Assembly (NCBI RefSeq): GCF_029589055.1
Contig: NZ_JARQZP010000003.1
Coordinates: forward strand, 558,001-622,000
From: Vibrio hannami
GTDB taxonomy: Bacteria; Pseudomonadota; Gammaproteobacteria; Enterobacterales; Vibrionaceae
Reading direction: 5' to 3'
DNA: 64,000 bases
Numbering within the stretch: position 1 is the first letter of the stretch; each line of letters opens with the position of its first letter. Below the pieces are notes generated by a model. It was not told where the DNA came from. It did not search any database and saw nothing but the letters and a program-made list of their open reading frames with translations. Shown here piece after piece: positions 35,776 to 47,937 of this stretch. The translations under genes and the position numbers were made by a program.

Positions 35776-37047
35776 TCTTACTTTTTTTAATTCTCCTAGC
35801 CTTTGGGTTACTAGGAGTGCCAATCGCATTTGCATTAGTGTTGTCGGCAGTCACTTTTATCGCTATAGAGCCTTCATTGCCGTTGTCCATAGTTGTACAA
35901 GCGTATGAGTGTGGGTATTGATAGTTACGTATTGTTGGCTATTCCTCTTTTTATTTTTGCCGGCAACCTGTTAAATTTTGGTGGGTTAGCAGAAAGAATA
36001 TTTAATTTTGCACTTGCATTAGTTGGACATATCAGGGGTAGTTTAGCTCATGTGAACGTTATCGCGAGTGTGATCTTTTCGGGGATGTCAGGTGTGGCAC
36101 AAGCGGATGCTGCAGGACTAGGCACAGTGGAAGTCAAAGCAATGACTAAGTCAGGCTTCTCCCCTGAATTTAGTGCTGCCATCACTGCCGCTTCATCTAT
36201 TATCGGGCCGATAATTCCACCGAGCGGAATCATGATCATTTATTCTGTCTTGTCAGGTACCTCTATTCCCGAGTTGTTCGTTGCAGGTATCATTCCTGGC
36301 CTCACAATGGCACTGGTGTTGATGGTGACGATATATTACTTAGCGCGAACAGGAAAAGTTCACTGTCCCGAGTTCGAAAGAAAACCAGTAAAAGAAATAT
36401 GGAGCGCATTTAAAGATGGATTTTTACCTTTGATGGCTCCAGTGTTACTGATTACGGGCATACTGACAGGGGTCGCTACTCCAACAGAGTTGGGGGCTCT
36501 AACGGTAATATATTCAATTATTCTTGGGGTGGTATACAAAGAGCTAGATGGTCAGGGCTTACTTGAAGCAGCCAAACAGACTTGCGTCACATGCGGAGCA
36601 TTAGTCTTTATAATTGCAGCAGCAGTACCATTTAGTGCGATATTAGCTCTTTTAGGTGTGCCTCATGCTTTAGCGGAATTTCTAACAGGTATTAGTGATA
36701 ATCCAATGATCATACTGCTTTTGATAAACATAGCGTTGATCATATTGGGCTGTCTACTAGATACCACAGCTATACTTCTAATAACCGTACCTATTTTGAT
36801 GCCAGTCGTATTGTCGCTTGGTATCGACCCAGTACATTTTGGGTTAATTGTCATCATCAACCTATTGATAGGTACAATTACCCCACCGTTTGGCGTGCTA
36901 TTGTTTGTTATGATGGGGGTTGCGGGGGTGAGCTACAACAAGATGTTTTCTGGCATTAAAGTATTTTACATTCCTTTATTCTTATTTCTTCTTATATTAA
37001 CCTACGTACCAGCTTTTTCATTGTGGCTACCTAGCAAAGTCTTTTAA
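35766..37047 (+). pseudogene. dctM: TRAP transporter large permease DctM, frameshifted near the N-terminus
   Basis: A DctM-type permease (about 427 residues) with the GPIIPPSG motif and roughly eleven helices. The true start is ATG 35766, whose frame (MSIILLFLILLAFGLLGVP) breaks after LSIVVQ. The conserved RMSVGIDSYVLLAIPLF continues in the next frame to the stop at 37047. Removing the G at 35901 restores VVQRMSVG. Without repair, only an N-terminally shortened version starting near 35893 could be made. Confidence 0.88.
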
Positions 37048-37054
37048 ACTTTAT

Positions 37055-37080
37055 GGGAACCGTAAAGGTTCCCTTCTTCC
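37055..37080 (+). terminator. Hairpin after dctM
   Basis: A 7-bp stem (GGGAACC / GGTTCCC, loop GTAAA) followed by TTCTTCCC. It lies 8 bp past the dctM stop, between the transporter genes and the IclR regulator. Confidence 0.6.
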
Positions 37081-37102
37081 CTAAATCAACGAAGGAAACC
37101 TT

Positions 37103-37804
37103 GTGTCATCTCAACCGAATAAGAGCATCATAGACGGAATTACCTGTTTGCAGACACTGGCATCAAGTAGTGAGCCTATTGGAGTGCGTGAACTAGCAAG
37201 GCAATTAGACCTTCAACCTATGAAAGCAAATAGAGTCTTGATGACGTTGATGTCCATGGGGCTTGTGACTCAAAATGAAAAAAAGGCATATATGCCAGGT
37301 CCTGGTATACACGTGTTGGCGGCCCAAGCTATTCATGGTTCGACACTATTAAGCAAAGCGCTACCTGTTATAGAAGAGCAGTTACCCTGTGATCACATTA
37401 TCTCTATTGGGGTTCTATGGGGGGATAAAGTAAGTTATCTAGTGCACGCGGAGCCAAATCAGTCTTTTTCCCAAAGTATCATTCACAACCATTTATACGA
37501 TGCGAGTAAGTCAACCATAGGTTTGTTGCTACTTTCTCGTATGCAAGACGAAAAGGTGATGGCCATTTTGGGTGACCAAAAGTTTGAGAAAATCAAAGAT
37601 AAACTTAGTTTTGCGCGAGAACATGGGTATTCGAAACAACATCATACCGATCCACTTGAAGTAACCATCGCAATCCCCCTCGATGAAAAAAGCGATGTGG
37701 CGATAGCATTTTCACGCTTTAAAAATTCTAGCCCCAATAGCGTACCATTAAAGCTAGAGGCGCTTAAAAAATTAGGAAATCAGATTAACGGAGAAACAAC
37801 CTAA
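37103..37804 (+). CDS. IclR-family transcriptional regulator
   Basis: A 233-residue IclR-type regulator with an N-terminal winged helix (IGVRELARQLDLQPMKANRVLMTL, in part: ELARQLDLQ) and a C-terminal effector-binding domain. It closes the epimerase/FAD oxidoreductase/TRAP operon, downstream of a hairpin, and is the natural candidate for the palindrome at 31861. Its start codon is TTG or GTG-like context at 37103 with a GAAGGAAA ribosome site just before; ligands in the family are often sugar acids or aromatics. Confidence 0.9.
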   Translation: MSSQPNKSIIDGITCLQTLASSSEPIGVRELARQLDLQPMKANRVLMTLMSMGLVTQNEKKAYMPGPGIHVLAAQAIHGSTLLSKALPVIEEQLPCDHIISIGVLWGDKVSYLVHAEPNQSFSQSIIHNHLYDASKSTIGLLLLSRMQDEKVMAILGDQKFEKIKDKLSFAREHGYSKQHHTDPLEVTIAIPLDEKSDVAIAFSRFKNSSPNSVPLKLEALKKLGNQINGETT

Positions 37805-37869
37805 TCTTATTTAGTCAGAAACTAAACCAAGCCTAAAATAGTAGACAGCCTGTTTTTTTGTTGTTAGGA

Positions 37870-38820
37870 CTAAAAAATACTCACTCCTTTTGCCAATGCG
37901 TCTTTATTTTCTAAAACTAGGCTGGTTAAGAACTCCGCAACGGTTCTTATCCTTCGGGAATAAGAAAGATCTGAGTGAATAGCCAACCAAACTGGTTGAT
38001 CGCAACCTATATTGCTTTGGACGCAGACTAACCCTTTTTGTTGCGCTATATAGTGAGGAAGCACTGCAACTCCGATTCCTGCTTCAACCGCACTAATTTG
38101 AGCTGACATGTTGGATGTAATCAATTTGCAGGGCTTTCCTCGTAAGGTGCTTTCTAGCCATCGCGCTGCTGGTAAATGTTGCTGAGTTTCAGACCATCCA
38201 ATGAAACTATAATGTTCAAGTGAACCGTCGTGCTCTTTTTCTGAGCTTAGAACAAGATAGTCCTTAGAAGCGTAAACTCCAAAGCCCAACTCACCTAACT
38301 TACGTATACTAATATTTCCTCGTTCTGGCCTAACCATTCTTAACGCCATGTCTGCATCCCGCCTGTGTAAGTTAACGGTTGACACACTGGTGTTTATTTC
38401 CAATGTCAGATTAGGGTGAGCTTCTATTAATTTAGGTAAAGCAGGAACGATAAGATTATCAGCAAGACCCTGAGCGGTAGCTAGACGAACGTGTCCCGAA
38501 ACAGTTATGTCATTTCCTTGAGCCGCCGAACTAAATGCGTAGCCCGCTGATTCAAGTGCTTCGGCCTGTGGAAGTAATGTGACTCCTTCATCAGTTAATT
38601 TATAACCAAGCTGATCTCTAGTAAAAAGCCGCACACCTAAAGCACTTTCAAGTCGCTCCAGTCTCCTTGATGCTGTTGCTATCCCTATTTTAAGAGCTTT
38701 TGAAGCTCCGCTTAAAGTTCCTTCCCGGGCGATAGCTAAAAATATTTTAGCGTCGTCCCAATTTAAATTGCTCGTTCTTTTCCTTCCATTATCGGAAAGC
38801 TGATTGTAATTTTTATTCAT
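37870..38820 (-). CDS. LysR-family transcriptional regulator
   Basis: A 316-residue LysR regulator: winged helix-turn-helix ([32 protein letters not shown], in part: [11 protein letters not shown]), then a periplasmic-binding-like effector domain from about residue 110. The ATG at 38820 ([10 protein letters not shown]) is chosen because a longer frame to 38940 would run into the divergent reductase gene. It probably controls that aldo/keto reductase, as is usual for divergent LysR pairs. Confidence 0.92.
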   Translation of the reverse strand: MNKNYNQLSDNGRKRTSNLNWDDAKIFLAIAREGTLSGASKALKIGIATASRRLERLESALGVRLFTRDQLGYKLTDEGVTLLPQAEALESAGYAFSSAAQGNDITVSGHVRLATAQGLADNLIVPALPKLIEAHPNLTLEINTSVSTVNLHRRDADMALRMVRPERGNISIRKLGELGFGVYASKDYLVLSSEKEHDGSLEHYSFIGWSETQQHLPAARWLESTLRGKPCKLITSNMSAQISAVEAGIGVAVLPHYIAQQKGLVCVQSNIGCDQPVWLAIHSDLSYSRRIRTVAEFLTSLVLENKDALAKGVSIF

Positions 38821-38881
38821 ACAAACATTCGTTACTGGAAAATATACTGAAAAAAATACAATAAACACAGCAGGAATAAAA

Positions 38882-39865
<984 letters not shown>

Positions 39866-39926
39866 GTCGTTTAATCATCCGTGTTGCTGCTAGAGAACAA
39901 CTTGTTAAAACTAGAAAATGTAAAGC

Positions 39927-39961
39927 CATCGCCAGCACTCTTAATTAGAGTGCTAGCGATG
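39927..39961. terminator. Bidirectional terminator-like hairpin between convergent genes
   Basis: A 15-bp stem (CATCGCCAGCACTCT / AGAGTGCTAGCGATG) with one mismatch and a 5-nt loop, between the aldo/keto reductase gene (+) and araH (-). T tracts are weak on both sides. Confidence 0.6.
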
Positions 39962-39996
39962 ACAGGGGTAATTGTTCGTGAAATAGTTTTTAACAG

Positions 39997-40984
39997 CTAA
40001 GCTTTACCAATCTTTTGCTTATATCTATCAAAGATAACGGCGGCAAGTAAGATGCAGCCACGCACCACATATTGAGCAAATGGTGACATGTTCAATAGAT
40101 TCATCGCATTTTCCACTGTTCCCAAAATTAGAACGCCAGCGATGACATAGGATACCTTACCAATACCACCTTTTAGCGATACTCCCCCTAAAACACACGC
40201 CGAAATAACGACTAGTTCAAAGCCCACGGATGTCATTGGCTGTCCGCTAGTCATGCGTGCAGCCAGAATTACACCTGCAAGCGCAGAAATAAAACCTGAT
40301 ACTGTGAAAATAATAAGTTTAGTTTTCATTACGTTCACACCTGCGAGGCGTGCTGCTTCTTCATTGCCTCCTATTGCAAGAGTGTTTCGACCGTAGACTG
40401 TACGATTTAGCAGAAAACCAAAAACAGCGAAGGTAACGATGGTTAGCCAGACCGGAGTTGGGATACCAAATAGGGAAGAGTTACCCAACGCAAAGAAATT
40501 TTCCTCTGTTATTCCTACAGCCTTACCATCCGAGATGATGTAACCCAGACCACGAGCAATCTGCATCGTCGCTAAAGTTGTAATCAACGCATTTATCTGT
40601 AGTTGTGCGATAACAAAACCATTTAATAGGCCGAATGCAGCTCCCGATAACAGACCAGCTCCAATTCCGAGAACCACACTACCAGTAGCATTAATGGCGA
40701 CAGCAGTGACGACACCTGAGCAAGCGATAACAGAGGCAACAGACAAGTCTAGATCCCCACAGGCCAGACAAAAAGCATGGCACAGGCAACCATCCCACTC
40801 ATAGAAATGGCCAGGCCTAAGCCTTTCATATTAATGAAGGTTGCAAAGTAGGGAACAAAAAACAGCACAGAAGGAACAGAACAGCAAATACCATAAGCAT
40901 GCCGAACTTATCCCATACTTGAGCCAAATTCATCGAAGGTTTCTTCTCCGAACCAACATTTTTTGTTGAACTAATTACAGACAT
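39997..40984 (-). pseudogene. araH: L-arabinose ABC transporter permease AraH, two frameshifts
   Basis: A permease of the RbsC/AraH family. The ATG at 40984 begins MSVISSTKNVGSEKK, and the frame breaks after VLFLLC. The middle part (PYFATFINMKGLGLAISMSG, in part: MKGLGLAISMSGMVA) lies in a second frame, and the long C-terminal part (39997-40746) in a third. Adding one A (plus-strand) to the six-A run at 40857-40862 and one to the five-A run at 40770-40774 restores a protein close to E. coli AraH, including GDLDLSVASVIACSG. As given, no complete permease can be made. Confidence 0.9.
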
Positions 40985-41001
40985 ATTTATATTCCTTTCA
41001 T

Positions 41002-42517
41002 TTATGCTACTGCTGGTTCGTTACCAAGCATGGCAAGCCGCAGGGCTGTTTGTTCATCAAATTCGTTTCGCTGAAGCTCTCCGGTTACAGCTCCGTCTTT
41101 CATTACGAGTAATCGGTCACTGATACCTAACACCTCAGGTAGATCACTTGATATGACTAGAACAGTGACGCCATTTTCTGCAAGTTTGAATATCAGCTCG
41201 TAGATTTCTGATTTTGCTCCCACATCGATCCCCCGAGTTGGTTCATCCAGAAGAATGACCTTCATGTCGGTAGAGAGCCAGCGACCAAGTATTACTTTCT
41301 GTTGATTGCCTCCAGAAAGGTTGCCAATGAGCTGTTCAATTGATGGAGTTTTTATGTTTAAGGTCTTAACTTGTTCGTCGGCATTGGCTTTTTTCCCAGG
41401 AGAAATCAATCAAACTACCTAGTTTCAAATTCCACGGACGAGCACTGACGTTTGTGTTTTCCTGTACAGATAGTATCGGTACAATGCCATCGGCTTTTCT
41501 GTCCTCTGGACATAAAGTAATGCCTGCCTTTATTGCATCACCTGGGCAACGGATTTTCTTGTCTGTACCATTTACTTTAATTGTCCCTTCAATAGCCTTC
41601 TCAGCACCGAAGATTAGTCGAGTTAACTCTGTTCTACCTGCCCCAACTAAGCCGAATAGCCCTAAAATCTCGCCTTGTTTTATGGAAAAAGATAGTGGGG
41701 AGGCTAAACCGGACCCCTGTAAATTGGTTACCTCCAATCCACTTGCTCCATGAGGGCGGGAGCGATAATTGAAAATGTCGTTAATCTCTCTTCCCACCAT
41801 TAGTTCGACTAATCGATCGTGAGTAAGTTGAGACATGTCATAAAAGGTTTGGACATGAGTACCGTCTTTAAATATTGTGATAGCGTCGCAAAGCTCAAAT
41901 ATCTCTTCCATACGATGAGATACATAAAGAATGATTTTGCCGTCGTCCCGCAATTCTCGAATCACCTTAAATAGATTCTCAATTTCTCTTTGTGACAAAC
42001 TGCTTGTTGGTTCATCGAACGCGATGATTTGAGCATTGCGGCTTAATGCTTTAGCTATCTCTACCATCTGCCATTGACCGATGGAAAACTCTTTTAATGG
42101 TCTGGATGGGTCGAAGTCTTCCCCTAGTCTTAATAATTGTTTACGTGCATTATTATTAAGGGTTTCTGCATCTACCTTTCCACCTTTCGTTGGAAGTTGT
42201 CCAAGGAAGATGTTCTCAGCAACGCTGAGTTCAGGAACAAGATTTAATTCTTGATAAATTATTGCAATGCCTTGCTCTAGTGCATCAACAGCTGAGGAAA
42301 AAGAAATAGGCTCCCCGTCAATGACAAGCTCTCCTTCAGTGGGTTGGTGCAAACCACTTAACGTTTTTAATAGCGTAGATTTACCTGCGCCGTTTTCCCC
42401 CATCAATGCGTGAACGCTTCCTGCATTAGTACGAAAGCTAATATTTGAAAGTGCTTTGACGCCCGGAAACTGCTTAGATATATTGTTAAATTCTAAATAA
42501 GAGGGTGAAGTTGTCAT
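41002..42517 (-). pseudogene. araG: L-arabinose ABC transporter ATPase AraG, frameshifted
   Basis: A tandem ABC ATPase of the sugar (AraG/RbsA) type. The first cassette has the Walker A GENGAGKST, signature and Walker B motifs; the second has LSGGNQQKV and [12 protein letters not shown]. The frame from ATG 42517 ends after [12 protein letters not shown], and the rest continues in another frame to 41002. Removing one T (plus-strand) from the six-T run at 41389-41394 restores [10 protein letters not shown], which aligns with E. coli AraG WEANNADHHI. The split sits in the second cassette before its signature. Confidence 0.9.
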
Positions 42518-42583
42518 ACCCTGGTCTCCCACTATGCCAACACAAAGGCAGGATGACTCCCGCCAATGTGTTGCCTTTACTAC

Positions 42584-43588
42584 TTAAAGTCCTTTTTTCG
42601 CCAACTCTTCTTTAAAGTTGTCCCGAGTAATAAGCACTACGTCTGTAACTTCTACGAATTTCTTTGGTTGTACGTCATCTTTAACCCACTTATAGAGAGA
42701 TTCGATACTTTTGAAACCATGCACATCGGGACTAGGAAGCAGTGAACCATAGAAACCTGTCGCTTTTGATTTAGCTAATTCATTGACCGCATCCACACCA
42801 TTGATACCAATTCCGATAATGTTTTCTGCTGCAAAACCTTGGCCTTCTGTCGCGCGGATACCACCTAGTACAGTGTTGTCGTTCATACCTACCACCAACC
42901 AGTTTTTTACTTTTGGATATTGGACCAGCAGGGAGTTGGCGGCATCAAGGGCGCCGGGGATATCATTGGTCTTAGTTGGTACTTTGTAGATCTGGTCACT
43001 TGGGAAGCCACTCTCATTTAGCGCCTTTATGGAGCCTTCTACACGGCGACGAGCTGTGTCCAGTTCATCTGCTGTTATTGCCATCACACCTGTTTGAGAT
43101 GCATCCCAGCCTCGTTTGGTCATCTCCTTGTAGAGCTCACTACCTTGTCGATAGCCGATTTCGCTTGCTGCCATCATGACGAGAGGGACATCTGTCATCG
43201 GTTCACCTTTGGCGTTTAAAAACTGGTCGTCAACAGTAACAACCTTGAGATCATAGCTTTTTGCTTTGGCCATAATGGCAGGACCAAGTTTAGGATCTGG
43301 TGTACAAATAACAAAACCTTTGGCACCACTAGCGGCTAGGGTGTCTATCGCATTCAAAGTTTTTTCACCATCTGGTACCGCCATTTTAATCACTTCGAAG
43401 TCGAATTGTTCGCCGGCCTTTTCAGCAAAACTCCATTCTGTTTGGAACCATGGCTCTTCTGGTTGTTTGACCAGATATCCAAGTTTAATGGAGTCGTCGT
43501 CACTACCAAAAAAGGCACTGGCTGATGTACTTAGTAGGGTGGTTCCTGCCAAAGCTACCGTAGCAAGTGTTGTTTTTAGTTTAATCAT
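42584..43588 (-). CDS. araF: L-arabinose ABC transporter substrate-binding protein AraF
   Basis: A 334-residue periplasmic binding protein with signal peptide (cleavage after SASA, about residue 25). GYLVKQPEEPWFQTEW, AVPDGEKTLNAID and SGAKGFVICTPDPKLG are almost identical to E. coli AraF, so the ligand is L-arabinose. The start is ATG 43588 (MIKLKTTL); the frame extends further upstream without a plausible signal. It is the first gene of the leftward araFGH unit and is intact, unlike araG and araH behind it. The divergent promoter is shared with araB. Confidence 0.96.
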   Translation of the reverse strand: MIKLKTTLATVALAGTTLLSTSASAFFGSDDDSIKLGYLVKQPEEPWFQTEWSFAEKAGEQFDFEVIKMAVPDGEKTLNAIDTLAASGAKGFVICTPDPKLGPAIMAKAKSYDLKVVTVDDQFLNAKGEPMTDVPLVMMAASEIGYRQGSELYKEMTKRGWDASQTGVMAITADELDTARRRVEGSIKALNESGFPSDQIYKVPTKTNDIPGALDAANSLLVQYPKVKNWLVVGMNDNTVLGGIRATEGQGFAAENIIGIGINGVDAVNELAKSKATGFYGSLLPSPDVHGFKSIESLYKWVKDDVQPKKFVEVTDVVLITRDNFKEELAKKGL

Positions 43589-43955
43589 TTTGTTTTTCCA
43601 TCCACTGGTTTGGTTGATGTTCGTATTTAGTTTTAATGACAAATTGGCGAGAATGAAGTGATGTGTGTCACGCTAAAAAAGAGCAGCTAAATAATCCATG
43701 TATTCAGCGTTCCAAGCTATGAGGTGGGTCTCATTTTGTTAGAATTAATAATAAAAAATGTCTTATTGAGGTGTATTACAGCTGATTATTTGACTGTTTT
43801 AAAGAAAATACGCTTTTGTAGAGGTTTGTCTCATACGGCACAAATATTATTGACTGACCAAAAAATCCATATAAATAGCCAGAGAGTTCATGGTGGTGAT
43901 GTGAGTTTGGCTGCTATAACGTAAAAGTAATCGCAGACTTTTATGTGGAGTTTAC
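43589..43955. promoter_or_regulatory. Divergent araF / araB control region
   Basis: A 367-bp interval with no credible gene. It contains the candidate CRP site at 43657-43672 and, nearer araB, AT-rich stretches. I looked for a direct repeat of AraC half-sites of the E. coli type (TAGC-n7-TCCATA) and found only a TCCATA-TAAA-TAGC arrangement at about 43867-43882, which is not the canonical order. Confidence 0.5.
43657..43672. promoter_or_regulatory. Candidate CRP site
   Basis: AGTGA-N6-TCACG matches the TGTGA-N6-TCACA consensus at 8 of 10 positions. It lies 69 bp upstream of araF, as in catabolite-controlled arabinose regulons. Confidence 0.45.
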
Positions 43956-45653
43956 ATGAACAATACTATAAATAATCAGGCATATACTATTGGGTTAGAT
44001 TTTGGTTCTGATTCAGTAAGAGCTCTGATAGTTAATGCCGAAACAGGGACAGAGCTAGCAACGGCTGTCACCTATTACCCAAGATGGATGGAAGGTAAAT
44101 ACTGTATCCCGTCACAATCACAATTTCGACATCACCCTCGAGACTATTTAGAGGCGATGACACAAGCGATTCAAGAAGCCGTCTCTAAAGTTTCGGTAGA
44201 CATTGCTGATGCGGTGGTAGGAATTGGTGTAGATTCCACTGGTTCAACACCGGCGCCAATAGATGCAAAAGGTAATGTACTTGCCTTGCTACCTGAGTTT
44301 GAGAACAACCCAAATGCTATGTTCATTCTATGGAAAGATCATACGTCTGTAGAAAAGGCAGAGCTGATTAATAGCCTTGCACATTCTAATGAACACCTTG
44401 ATTACACGAGATATATAGGTGGAATATATTCATCTGAATGGTTCTGGGCTAAAGCTGCATGGATTTCAGAGAAAGATTCTAAGGTTGCCCAAAATGCCTA
44501 TAGCTGGGTGGAACTTTGTGACTGGATACCAGCGATATTGTCAGGTAATCAACACCCAGAGAAAATAAGAAGGGGGATATGTGCAGCTGGTCATAAAGCT
44601 ATGTGGCATGAAAGCTGGGGTGGCTTACCTTCGCAAAGATTTCTATCTGCTATTTCCCCAACCCTAGACGGCATCCGAGATCGCATGTTCACCGAAGTAT
44701 ATACCGCTGATCAACAAGCAGGGAAACTAACTAAAGAGTGGGCGGATAAACTAGGCCTTCCAGAAGGTATAGCGGTTGCAATAGGAGAGTTTGACTGTCA
44801 CATGGGCGCGGTTGGTGCTGGTGCAGAGAAGTATGATCTGGTTAAGGTCATTGGTACCTCCACCTGCGACATTCTTATGGTCGAAGAGCAAGATGTTGGT
44901 GACAAGACTATTTTTGGTATTTGTGGTCAGGTAAAGGGAAGTGCCACCCCCGGTTTACTGGCATTAGAAGCGGGACAGTCTGCTTTTGGTGATATTTATG
45001 CTTGGTATAAGCGATTGTTGATGTGGCCAATCGAGCAGTACAACAATCTCAACCCTGACGCTGCCATTCCCGTTGATAAAATAGAGAAATCTATCATTCC
45101 CATGTTGACAGATGCTAGCTGTTCGACGGTAGCGGACAGTGCTATTGCAGTAGACTGGCATAACGGCCGAAGAACACCTTATGCTAACCAACGTCTGCAA
45201 GGAGCTATCGGGGGGTTAAACCTGGGCACAGATGCACCTGAGTTATTTAGTGCGCTGGTTGAATCAACAGCACATGGCGCAAAAGCCATTGTCGATAGCT
45301 TCGTCGAGCAGGGAGTAAAAGTTGACAGAGTCGTAGCAATTGGTGGTATATCGAAAAAATCGCCTTTTGTAATGCAAACTTGCGCAGACGTGATTGGACG
45401 GGAGATCGTAGTTGCAGAATCTGAGCAGAGTTGTGCTTTAGGCGCTGCAATCTTTGCTGCTGTTGCTGCTGGTCAATACGCCAATACCGAGGAAGCACAG
45501 AAAGTGATGGCAAGCCCTATATGTCATACCTACAAACCTCAACCCGGAGTCGAGAAACTCAGAAAAAGCAGGGCAGAAGCCTATCGATATTTAGGGCTTC
45601 AAGTTGAAGGTCTTGCTGAGTTTAAGCTAGCTCAGGAGCGAGAAATCTCATGA
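43956..45653 (+). CDS. araB: Ribulokinase AraB
   Basis: A 565-residue FGGY kinase that phosphorylates L-ribulose to L-ribulose 5-phosphate. [41 protein letters not shown] and [12 protein letters not shown] are the ribulokinase signatures, nearly as in E. coli AraB. Its stop overlaps the araD start (ATGA, 45650-45653). First gene of araBDA, controlled by AraC. Confidence 0.97.
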   Translation: MNNTINNQAYTIGLDFGSDSVRALIVNAETGTELATAVTYYPRWMEGKYCIPSQSQFRHHPRDYLEAMTQAIQEAVSKVSVDIADAVVGIGVDSTGSTPAPIDAKGNVLALLPEFENNPNAMFILWKDHTSVEKAELINSLAHSNEHLDYTRYIGGIYSSEWFWAKAAWISEKDSKVAQNAYSWVELCDWIPAILSGNQHPEKIRRGICAAGHKAMWHESWGGLPSQRFLSAISPTLDGIRDRMFTEVYTADQQAGKLTKEWADKLGLPEGIAVAIGEFDCHMGAVGAGAEKYDLVKVIGTSTCDILMVEEQDVGDKTIFGICGQVKGSATPGLLALEAGQSAFGDIYAWYKRLLMWPIEQYNNLNPDAAIPVDKIEKSIIPMLTDASCSTVADSAIAVDWHNGRRTPYANQRLQGAIGGLNLGTDAPELFSALVESTAHGAKAIVDSFVEQGVKVDRVVAIGGISKKSPFVMQTCADVIGREIVVAESEQSCALGAAIFAAVAAGQYANTEEAQKVMASPICHTYKPQPGVEKLRKSRAEAYRYLGLQVEGLAEFKLAQEREIS

Positions 45654-46399
45654 ACGTGCAATCAAAATTACTCTCTGACAAATCACTAAATAAGCGCCTT
45701 GCGATACTAAAGTATCAGGTCTGGCAGGCAAATTTGGCTCTTCAAAAGCATAACCTTGTCACTTTCACATGGGGGAATGTTTCGGGAATAGATCGGGAAT
45801 CAGGTTTGGTGGTGATAAAGCCAAGTGGTGTGACTTATGAAAAGCTTAGCGCTGAGAACATGGTTGTTGTCGACCTCAATGGAGAGATAGTTGAGGGAAC
45901 GTTAAAACCTTCCTCTGACACAGCGACTCACGTTGCGCTATATAGGGCTTATCCCGATGTTGGTGGAGTTGTGCATACTCACTCTCAGAATGCAACTTCG
46001 TGGGCACAAGCTGGAAGTGCCATCCCGGCGCTCGGTACGACTCACGCAGATTATTTCTATGGAAGCATTCCGTGCGCTCGAGCCCTCACGGATGAAGAAA
46101 TTGCATCAGATTACGAAGCAAATACTGGCAAAGTGATCATTGAGGCTATTGCCGAAAGTGATCCATTGGAAAAGCCGGGTATCCTGGTTAAAGAGCATGG
46201 TCCTTTTAGCTGGGGGAAAACTCCGGACGACGCAGTACATAACTCAGTAGTCATGGAAGTGGTTGCAGGAATGGCACTGCAAACACTAACTATCAATCCT
46301 CAGGTTAGCTATATCAATCCTGCTCTACTAGACAAGCACTACCTGAGAAAGCATGGCAAAAATGCTTACTACGGACAATCAGAATCAGTAGGAAAATAA
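45650..46399 (+). CDS. araD: L-ribulose-5-phosphate 4-epimerase AraD
   Basis: A 249-residue class II aldolase-fold epimerase producing D-xylulose 5-phosphate. Zn-binding His residues lie in [14 protein letters not shown] and the later GTTHADYF, and GNVSGIDRE and KPSGV form the phosphate site. It overlaps araB by 4 bp and precedes araA by 9 bp. Confidence 0.96.
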   Translation: MNVQSKLLSDKSLNKRLAILKYQVWQANLALQKHNLVTFTWGNVSGIDRESGLVVIKPSGVTYEKLSAENMVVVDLNGEIVEGTLKPSSDTATHVALYRAYPDVGGVVHTHSQNATSWAQAGSAIPALGTTHADYFYGSIPCARALTDEEIASDYEANTGKVIIEAIAESDPLEKPGILVKEHGPFSWGKTPDDAVHNSVVMEVVAGMALQTLTINPQVSYINPALLDKHYLRKHGKNAYYGQSESVGK

Positions 46400-46408
46400 G
46401 AGGTTACT

Positions 46409-47896
46409 ATGAAAACATATGGAGACAAAGAAGTCTGGTTTGTTACGGGGTCACAGAGCCTGTACGGTCCGGAAGTTCTTAAAACGGTTGCCCTGAATAG
46501 CAGTCAGATTGTGGAAGGTCTGAATCAATCACCAGCTATATCCGTTCCTTTGATAGAAAAGGGAACGGTGAAAACGCCTGATGAAATATCGGAAGTTTGT
46601 CGTCGGGCGAACAATGATAGTAAGTGTATTGGTCTAGTCTTGTGGATGCATACCTTCTCTCCGGCAAAAATGTGGATTGCAGGTCTGAGTTTGTTGAATA
46701 AGCCCTTCTTGCATTTACATACCCAGTTTAACGCTGCGCTGCCGTGGGATGCTATCGACATGAATTTCATGAACACGAACCAAAGTGCTCATGGGTGCAG
46801 AGAGTTTGGCTTTATTGGCACTAGAATGGGCATTGACCGAAAAGTGGTAGTTGGCCACTGGGAGAGTCGGGTTGTTCACGAGCAAGTTGATGATTGGTGC
46901 CGGGCTGCTATTGGGATTCATGAAGGCAAAAGTTTAAAAGTTGCTCGCTTTGGTGACAATATGCGTCAGGTGGCGGTGACTGAAGGTAACAAGGTTTCTG
47001 CTCAAATCCAGTTTGGGTATGAAGTGAATGCCTACGGATTGGGTGAACTCGCTGACAGCGTGAACCAGGTTTCAGACAACGATGTAAATGCGCTCTTGGA
47101 TGAGTATGCCTCTACGTACATTTTGTCTCCCTCACTTTTCGATGATATTGATAGCCGAAAAATTCTGTGTCAGGAAGCGCGATTGGAACTAGGAATGGAA
47201 CGATTTTTAGATTCTGTCAATGCCCGTGCATTTAGTAACACCTTTGAAAACTTGACTGGCATTTCCAATCTACCAGGTCTAGCTACTCAGCGCCTGATGG
47301 AAAAAGGTTACGGTTTTGGTGGTGAAGGGGACTGGAAAACCGCAGCAATGACCCGGATTATGAAGGTGATGGGCCAGGGTAAAGAAGGTGGCACTTCTTT
47401 TATGGAGGACTATACCTACAACTTTGGCGAAAAGAGTCAGGTTCTAGGTGCACATATGCTGGAAGTATGCCCGACCATTTCCTCGGGCAAACCACGTATC
47501 GAAATTCATAGGCATACCATAGGTTGTAATTGCGATATTCCTCGTTTGATGTTCTCCGCTCAGCCGGGATTCGGGCTAAACGTTTCTGTAGTAGATTTAG
47601 GCAGTCACTACCGATTGTTGGTGAATACTGTTAATACAGTAAAGCCACCAAAGGCTTTGCCACACTTACCAGTTGCCCATGCCCTATGGACACCTCAACC
47701 AAGTCTTGAAGTTGCGGCTGCGGCCTGGATACACGCAGGCGGTGCGCATCATACCGTTTATAGTCAGGCAGTTACTGTCGATATGCTTAGTGATTACGCG
47801 GATATTGCAGGTATAGAAATGGTCGTAATTGACGAAGATACCAGAATTAGACAGTTTAAAACTGAGTTAAGAAACAACGTGATCTATTATCGCTAG
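46409..47896 (+). CDS. araA: L-arabinose isomerase AraA
   Basis: A 495-residue isomerase converting L-arabinose to L-ribulose. [13 protein letters not shown] at the N-terminus, the [15 protein letters not shown] stretch and the metal ligands in FMEDYTYNF and EIHRHTIGC are characteristic. Third gene of araBDA. A GC-rich hairpin follows. Confidence 0.97.
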   Translation: MKTYGDKEVWFVTGSQSLYGPEVLKTVALNSSQIVEGLNQSPAISVPLIEKGTVKTPDEISEVCRRANNDSKCIGLVLWMHTFSPAKMWIAGLSLLNKPFLHLHTQFNAALPWDAIDMNFMNTNQSAHGCREFGFIGTRMGIDRKVVVGHWESRVVHEQVDDWCRAAIGIHEGKSLKVARFGDNMRQVAVTEGNKVSAQIQFGYEVNAYGLGELADSVNQVSDNDVNALLDEYASTYILSPSLFDDIDSRKILCQEARLELGMERFLDSVNARAFSNTFENLTGISNLPGLATQRLMEKGYGFGGEGDWKTAAMTRIMKVMGQGKEGGTSFMEDYTYNFGEKSQVLGAHMLEVCPTISSGKPRIEIHRHTIGCNCDIPRLMFSAQPGFGLNVSVVDLGSHYRLLVNTVNTVKPPKALPHLPVAHALWTPQPSLEVAAAAWIHAGGAHHTVYSQAVTVDMLSDYADIAGIEMVVIDEDTRIRQFKTELRNNVIYYR

Positions 47897-47918
47897 GCTT
47901 GGATCTACGTTTATGAGG

Positions 47919-47937
47919 GGCTCCCCACAGGGGAGCC
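47919..47937 (+). other. GC-rich hairpin after araA
   Basis: An 8-bp stem (GGCTCCCC / GGGGAGCC) with a 3-nt loop, 22 bp after the araA stop. No T tract follows, so it may protect the araBDA mRNA 3' end or act as a weak terminator. Confidence 0.5.

Noticed and set aside
43860..43885. An E. coli-type AraC operator pair before araB
   Set aside because: TCCATA and TAGC occur close together, but in the wrong order and spacing, so I do not call it an araI site.
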